NCBI RefSeq assembly: GCF_002929335.1
Contig: NZ_PJIL01000017.1
Coordinates: forward strand, 49,438 to 113,437
DNA length: 64,000 nucleotides
DNA from: Arthrobacter sp. Y81
GTDB taxonomy: Bacteria; Actinomycetota; Actinomycetes; Actinomycetales; Micrococcaceae
Direction of reading: 5' to 3'
How positions within the stretch are numbered: position 1 is the first letter of the stretch; every line of letters begins with the position of its first letter. Under the pieces are notes generated by a model. That model worked only from the letters and a program-made list of their open reading frames with translations, did no database searches and was not told where the DNA came from. This document shows positions 60,363 to 64,000 of this stretch, one piece after another. Position numbers and translations under genes: made by a program.

Positions 60363-60388
60363 CTAGACGCCGTAGTAGAGCTCGAACT
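60363..60388. repeat. Right att site (attR core) inside the 3' end of glnA1
   Basis: Identical over 26 bp to 50358-50383. It covers the last eight codons (one partial) and the stop of glnA1, so insertion leaves the protein unchanged. Confidence 0.92.
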
Positions 60389-61787
60389 CGTAGGGGTTCG
60401 GGCGCAGCGAGAGCGGCTTGATCTCGTTCTCGTACTTGTACTCGATCCAGGTGTCGATCAGGTCCTGGGTGAACACGCCGCCGGCCTGCAGGAACTCGTT
60501 GTCCTCGGCCAGTGCGTCCAGGGCCTCTTCGAGCGTGCCCGGAGCCTTGGGGATGTCCTTGGCTTCCTCGGCGGGGAGCTCGTAGAGGTCCTTGTCGATG
60601 GGAGCCGGCGGTTCGATGCGGTTGCGGATGCCGTCAATGCCGGCCATCAGCTGGGCAGCGAATGCCAGGTACGGGTTCGAGGAGGGGTCCGGAGCGCGGA
60701 ACTCGATGCGCTTGGCCTTCGGGTTGGAACCCGTGATGGGGATACGGATACCGGCGGAGCGGTTGCCCTGCGAGTAAACCATGTTGACCGGAGCTTCGAA
60801 GCCCTTGACCAGGCGGCGGTAGGAGTTAACCGTCGGGTTGGTGAACGCGAGCACGGCGGAGGAGTGCTTCAGCAGGCCGCCGATGTACCAGCGGGCCATA
60901 TCGGACAGGCCGGCGTAACCCTTCTCGTCGTAGAACAGCGGCTCGCCGCCGTTCCACAGCGACTGGTGGCAGTGCATGCCGGAGCCGTTGTCGCCGAAGA
61001 CGGGCTTCGGCATGAAGGTGACCGACTTGCCCCAGGCGTCAGCGGTGTTCTTGATGACGTACTTGAACTTCTGCAGGTCATCAGCAGCGTGGGTCAGCGT
61101 GGTGAACTTGTAGTTGATTTCAGCCTGGCCGGCGGAACCGACCTCGTGGTGGCTGCGTTCAACCTCAAGGCCGGCCTCGTCCAGTGCAACACACATGGCG
61201 TCGCGCAGGTCGGCTTGCTTGTCCGTGGGGGAAACCGGGAAGTAGCCGCCCTTGACGGGGGTCTTGTAGCCGAGGTTTCCGCCTTCTTCTTCGCGGCCGG
61301 TGTTCCAGTGCGCTTCTTCCGAGTCGATCTTGTAGAAGCTGCCCTGCGGGGAGGACTGGTACTGGACGTTGTCGAACACGAAGAACTCGGCCTCGGGTGC
61401 GAAGAATGCGGTGTCCGCAATGCCGGTGGACGCGAGGTAGGCTTCGGCCTTCTCGGCCACGCCGCGGGGGTCGCGGTGGTACGGGTCGCCCGTGCGGGGG
61501 TTCACGATGGAGAAGTTCAGCGCGAGGGTCTTCTCCATGCGGAACGTGTCCAGGAACGCCGTGGTGACATCCGGGATGAGCTGCATGTCGGACTCAGCGA
61601 TGCCCTGGAAACCGCGGATGGAGGAACCGTCGAAGAGCTGGCCATTGATGAAGAAGTCTGCATCAACGCTCTTCGCCGGCACATTGAAGTGCTGCTGCAC
61701 GCCAGGGAGATCGGTGAAGCGGATATCGACGAATTTAATATCTTCGTCCTTGATGAACTTGAGGACTTCGTCCGCAGTCTTGAACAT
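60363..61787 (-). CDS. glnA: Glutamine synthetase, type I (GlnA1)
   Basis: Main nitrogen-assimilation enzyme (glutamate + ammonia + ATP to glutamine), a dodecamer. The 474 residues contain FDGSSIRGFQ, EAEFFVFD, HHEVGSAGQAEINYKF, KPVFGDNGSGMHCHQSLW and RIEFRAPDPSSNPYLAFAAQ. Tyr402 in DKDLYELP is the adenylylation site for GlnE (43.8 kb). AAGGAG precedes the ATG. A GlnR-type box lies 131-168 bp upstream. The last codons double as the element's attachment site. Confidence 0.98.
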   Translation of the reverse strand: MFKTADEVLKFIKDEDIKFVDIRFTDLPGVQQHFNVPAKSVDADFFINGQLFDGSSIRGFQGIAESDMQLIPDVTTAFLDTFRMEKTLALNFSIVNPRTGDPYHRDPRGVAEKAEAYLASTGIADTAFFAPEAEFFVFDNVQYQSSPQGSFYKIDSEEAHWNTGREEEGGNLGYKTPVKGGYFPVSPTDKQADLRDAMCVALDEAGLEVERSHHEVGSAGQAEINYKFTTLTHAADDLQKFKYVIKNTADAWGKSVTFMPKPVFGDNGSGMHCHQSLWNGGEPLFYDEKGYAGLSDMARWYIGGLLKHSSAVLAFTNPTVNSYRRLVKGFEAPVNMVYSQGNRSAGIRIPITGSNPKAKRIEFRAPDPSSNPYLAFAAQLMAGIDGIRNRIEPPAPIDKDLYELPAEEAKDIPKAPGTLEEALDALAEDNEFLQAGGVFTQDLIDTWIEYKYENEIKPLSLRPNPYEFELYYGV

Positions 61788-62072
61788 CTATGCTCCTTAC
61801 GCATATGTAATAACTGGCTTGAAAGCCATATGGTCCAGCGCAATCCGACGGCGCGAAAACACAAAAGTGCCCCCGCTCCCAGCTCGCTAGCAACTGTTAC
61901 CACCCTAGGGACACGGGGTTTCCCGTCCGTGTCCGCTTTGTTTCCGGCAGGTTACATAACCGCCTGATATGTAAACGCTATACGGTGTCCACACTGTGGT
62001 CTATCCGCATCCATAGTGTGAACTTCAGCCGGAACTTCACAGTGGCCTTCCTATAGCGGATAGTCTTGATCC
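61788..62072. promoter_or_regulatory. glnA1 upstream region with four-part GlnR-type box
   Basis: In the glnA1 direction, GTAAC, 6 nt, GAAAC, 6 nt, GACAC, 6 nt, GAAAC occupies 61955-61918. This matches the actinobacterial GlnR pattern gTnAC-n6-GaAAC repeated, with one mismatch in the third half. The core promoter between box and gene is not resolved. The rightward RDD gene uses TAGTCT at 62061-62066, 6 nt before its GTG. Confidence 0.8.
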
Positions 62073-62510
62073 GTGGTTGATCGCAAAGACATAGGCTCGT
62101 GGCTCAGTGGGCCGGACACGTCCGGCATTTCCAAATATCCCGGGGAGCGACTCGGCCTGCCCGAGGCGGGACCGGGCTCCATCGCCCGGGCGGGGCGCCG
62201 GATCCTTGCCATCTGCATCGACTGGGGCCTGGCGCTCCTGATCAGCAATTTCGCCTTCGGCGGCGACCCATGGGCAACGCTGGCCGTGTTTGCGGCCGAA
62301 CAGATCCTGCTCATCGGAACCCTGGGCTACAGCATCGGCCACCGCCTCGCTGGAATCCATATTGTCCGCCTGGGCGGCGCTCCGGCAGGGCCGCTGGCCG
62401 CGCTGGTCCGCACCGTGCTCCTGTGCCTGGTCATCCCGGCGGTCATCTTTGACCCGGATCACCGTGGCCTGCACGACAAGGCGATGAACACCATCCTCAT
62501 CCGGCTGTAG
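62073..62510 (+). CDS. RDD family membrane protein
   Basis: A 145-residue protein with the RDD-domain features RAGRRILAICIDWGLALLI in the first helix, a second helix with EQILLIGTLGYSIGHRLAG, and the C-terminal VIFDPDHRGLHDKAMNTILIRL. RDD proteins are small membrane proteins of uncertain, possibly transport-related, function. GTG start, leaderless geometry. Located next to glnA1 as in mycobacteria. Confidence 0.88.
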   Translation: MVDRKDIGSWLSGPDTSGISKYPGERLGLPEAGPGSIARAGRRILAICIDWGLALLISNFAFGGDPWATLAVFAAEQILLIGTLGYSIGHRLAGIHIVRLGGAPAGPLAALVRTVLLCLVIPAVIFDPDHRGLHDKAMNTILIRL

Positions 62511-62595
62511 TCAGGACCGGATCCAGCCCCAGTCCGGCTGTCGCCGGGCTGTAAGCCCAGACCCGCTGTAGCCTGGCCGCGTAGACCGCAGCGGG

Positions 62596-62958
62596 TCAGA
62601 CGTTCGCGGTCTCGCGCTCTCGGGCTGCGGAGTGTCCGCTGCCGGCCGCGGTCAGGTACCCGCGCTTGCCCGCCCAGCGTTCGAACAGGACGGTGGCGAA
62701 CGGGAACACTGCGGAGAGCCCGGCAAAGAACGCCACCAGGAACGGCCACCGCTGCAGCCGCCAGAGAGCCAATGCCGCCACTCCGTAGGCGATGAACAGG
62801 GCCCCGTGAACCGGTCCGGCAATCTCCACGCCCAGCACCGAGGTCCGGGCCACCCACTTGAAGTACATTCCGGTCAGGAGGGCTGCCCAGCTGAACGCTT
62901 CGGCTATGGCGAGTATCCGGAAGAGGCGGATGACGGCTGATTTCGAGGGCAGTTTCAC
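62596..62958 (-). CDS. DUF3817 family membrane protein
   Basis: A 120-residue protein with about three transmembrane helices, recognisable from RLFRILAIAEAFSWAALLTGMYFKW and GPVHGALFIAYGVAALALW, the DUF3817 pattern with conserved Glu and His. The GTG at 62958 is chosen because GGAG lies close upstream; the frame is open to 63015. Function unknown. Confidence 0.85.
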   Translation of the reverse strand: MKLPSKSAVIRLFRILAIAEAFSWAALLTGMYFKWVARTSVLGVEIAGPVHGALFIAYGVAALALWRLQRWPFLVAFFAGLSAVFPFATVLFERWAGKRGYLTAAGSGHSAARERETANV

Positions 62959-63014
62959 GGTTCTCCGTTTTTCGCTCGTGACATTGGTCGGCTGGTGATG
63001 GCTGTCCCAAAGCA

Positions 63015-63056
63015 AACGCCCCGGTTGCCGGCCGGATGGCCGGACGCCGGGGCGTT
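63015..63056 (-). terminator. Hairpin after the DUF4191 gene
   Basis: AACGCCCCGG at 63015-63024 pairs with CCGGGGCGTT at 63047-63056, with an inner CCGGCC/GGCCGG stem. It lies 10 bp past the stop of the leftward DUF4191 gene. Little U-tract. Confidence 0.7.
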
Positions 63057-63066
63057 GACGGTGCTG

Positions 63067-63831
63067 TTAGCGGCCGCGGGCTGCTTTGCGGTCCGGCCGG
63101 GCTTTGTAGGGGTCGATTCCCTTGGGGATGGGGAGGCGGTTTCCCAGCGAGGAGATGCGCTTGGACACTGCGCTCACTTCGAGCTTGGTGAGTTCCTTGT
63201 CCAGCTTGTTCATCTTCTTGGCGACCTGGCTGAGGGGAACCTGGCCTTCGCCGCGGCCCGTTTCGATGACGTGCACGGTGACGTTGGGCAGGATGCGCGC
63301 CAGACGCTTGCGTTCCGCATCGACCAGCGGCCTGACGCGGTGCGTGGGGCCTTCACTGACCAGGACGACGCCGGGACGGCCGATGGCGCGGAAGACGGCG
63401 TCCTGGGTGCGGGGATTGACGGCGACGGGCTGGTCTTCGGTGATCCAGCCGCGCTTCAGCGTGCCGAGGGCTGCGCCGGATGCACCGGGCTGGTTCTCGA
63501 TCTGGGCAAAGGCGGCGCGCTCTGCCCGGCGGGAGAGGATCAGGGTGGCGGCAAGAAGACCCAGCGGGATACCGATGATCAGGCCCGTGATCCAGTTTTC
63601 GAGCAGGTAGCCCACCAGGAAGCTGACAGCCACGACGCCCAGGAAGGACAGCAGCATGAGCCAGACCACCATGGGATCATGGCGGCGGGTCATCTGGAAG
63701 ACTTCGTTGATCTGCTTCAGCCTGCTGGGCTTTTTGACCTTGGCTTCCTTCGGCTTGCGAGAGAAGAGGCCACGCTTCGGAGCGTCGGAGGCTGCCGGAG
63801 TCGGATTGCTGGAATCAGGGGAATTCGCCAT
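63067..63831 (-). CDS. DUF4191 family membrane protein
   Basis: A 254-residue protein. It has a charged N-terminus, a basic RLKQINEVFQMTRRHDP segment, two transmembrane helices (about 55-98) and a long cytoplasmic C-terminal part with TLKRGWITEDQPVAVNPRTQDAVFRAIGRPGVVLVSEGP. Orthologous in position and features to M. tuberculosis Rv2219, next to lipA. Function unknown. Confidence 0.88.
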   Translation of the reverse strand: MANSPDSSNPTPAASDAPKRGLFSRKPKEAKVKKPSRLKQINEVFQMTRRHDPMVVWLMLLSFLGVVAVSFLVGYLLENWITGLIIGIPLGLLAATLILSRRAERAAFAQIENQPGASGAALGTLKRGWITEDQPVAVNPRTQDAVFRAIGRPGVVLVSEGPTHRVRPLVDAERKRLARILPNVTVHVIETGRGEGQVPLSQVAKKMNKLDKELTKLEVSAVSKRISSLGNRLPIPKGIDPYKARPDRKAARGR

Positions 63832-63860
63832 AGTGCCTTAATTCTACGTGATTTATGCCT

Positions 63861-63897
63861 GAGGGCCGGACGCCGGAGTGCTCCGGTTCCGGCCCTC
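63861..63897 (-). terminator. Hairpin between lipA and the DUF4191 gene
   Basis: GAGGGCCGGA at 63861-63870 pairs with TCCGGCCCTC at 63888-63897, with a nested CCGGAG/CTCCGG hairpin. It probably ends the leftward lipA transcript. No clear U-tract. Confidence 0.55.
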
Positions 63898-63920
63898 GGG
63901 CACGTTTGTTACGAAAGGCC

Positions 63921-64000
63921 CTAGGAGTGCGCTGCGATCAGGGAGCTGGCTTCCTGGCGGGTGGTGCCTGAGCTTTCGATGTGGGCGAGTTCTGCGGGGA
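63921..64000 (-). CDS. lipA: 3' end of probable lipoyl synthase
   Basis: Only the last 25 codons and the TAG are in the window; the peptide ends PAELAHIESSGTTRQEASSLIAAHS. The TxxQEASSL end is typical of the C-terminus of actinobacterial LipA, and lipA precedes Rv2219 in M. tuberculosis. Identification rests on this short tail and gene order. Confidence 0.62.
   Translation of the reverse strand, partial: PAELAHIESSGTTRQEASSLIAAHS

Larger units (their letters stand above)
50358..60388. mobile_element. Integrated ~10-kb satellite-like/prophage-like element at the 3' end of glnA1
   Basis: The element is bounded by a 26-bp perfect direct repeat (50358-50383 and 60363-60388) identical to the end of glnA1. 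A tyrosine integrase lies next to the right copy, and repeated 11-bp sequences lie beside both copies. Contents from left to right: HTH protein, small ORF, lipoprotein, hypothetical, non-coding region with hairpin and G-rich motif. A leftward operon of about 13 genes (small proteins, S74 fibre, GNAT, DUF6283-like, RepA-type ATPase, Xis-like HTH) follows, then a divergent XRE repressor and the integrase. No capsid, portal, terminase, lysis or transfer genes are seen. A phage satellite or a reduced prophage are the main alternatives. Confidence 0.9.

Noticed and set aside
50358..60388. Complete prophage
   Set aside because: No capsid, portal, terminase, tape-measure, holin or endolysin gene was recognised in the 10 kb; the only structural protein is the S74 fibre.
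50358..60388. Integrative conjugative element
   Set aside because: No FtsK/TraB-like translocase, relaxase or type IV secretion gene is present; the ATPase is RepA-helicase-like and lacks membrane segments.
1..64000. CRISPR arrays, insertion sequences, rRNA and tRNA genes
   Set aside because: No spacer-repeat pattern, transposase, terminal inverted repeats with target duplication, or structural RNA signatures were seen anywhere in the window.

Overview
The window is high-GC actinobacterial DNA, most like Arthrobacter/Pseudarthrobacter (Micrococcaceae). The evidence is the complete Gram-positive division and cell-wall (dcw) cluster, SepF/YggT/DivIVA downstream of ftsZ, an Rv2175c-type regulator beside a PASTA kinase, polyphosphate glucokinase, and the glnA2-glnE pair. 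Much of the gene order matches Mycobacterium tuberculosis around Rv2172-Rv2182 and Rv2217-Rv2225. No tRNA, rRNA, CRISPR array or insertion sequence was found.

Layout. 1-9.6 kb: tail of an upstream gene, class II DAHP synthase, PASTA Ser/Thr kinase, LysM/transglycosylase, Rv2175c-like HTH protein, a lipoprotein and polyprenyl synthase, DNA polymerase IV, DUF3040 protein. 9.8-26.2 kb: mraZ-rsmH-ftsL-ftsI-murE-murF-mraY-murD-ftsW-murG-murC-ftsQ-ftsZ, all rightward and mostly overlapping, behind a promoter covered by three GTGGAG repeats (MraZ boxes). 26.2-31.2 kb: pgeF, yggS, sepF, yggT, divIVA, lspA, rluD. 31.2-42.1 kb: dnaE, flavin reductase, membrane protein, hisD, nrdR (with a pair of NrdR boxes), SDR, ppgK, map, SPOR-like small protein, panB. 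42.4-50.2 kb: glnA2, glnE, VOC protein, GNAT, and a secreted HExxH metalloprotease with SLH repeats.

50.36-60.39 kb is an integrated mobile element of about 10 kb. It is bounded by a 26-bp perfect direct repeat that is the last eight codons plus stop of glnA1. It carries a tyrosine integrase, an XRE repressor divergent from a leftward operon of about 13 tightly packed genes, and a cargo lipoprotein. The operon includes an Xis-like HTH, a RepA-type ATPase, a DUF6283-like protein, a GNAT, a tail-fibre protein with an S74 self-cleaving chaperone domain, and several small proteins. It has no capsid, portal, terminase, lysis or conjugation gene. This looks like a phage satellite or a stripped prophage whose only recognisable structural gene is a fibre, and it is the most novel part of the window. 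Sets of 11-bp repeats lie beside both att sites (probable integrase arm sites). The left part holds a G-quadruplex motif, a perfect hairpin and a repeat-bearing, possibly packaging-related, non-coding stretch.

60.4-64 kb: intact glnA1 (leftward) with a four-part GlnR-type box upstream, an RDD protein, DUF3817 and DUF4191 membrane proteins, and the 3' end of probable lipA.

A window-wide pattern is leaderless translation: about a dozen genes begin at ATG/GTG exactly 6-7 nt after a TANNNT-like -10 element and have no ribosome binding site. The dcw genes and the element's operon instead rely on start/stop overlaps and Shine-Dalgarno sites.
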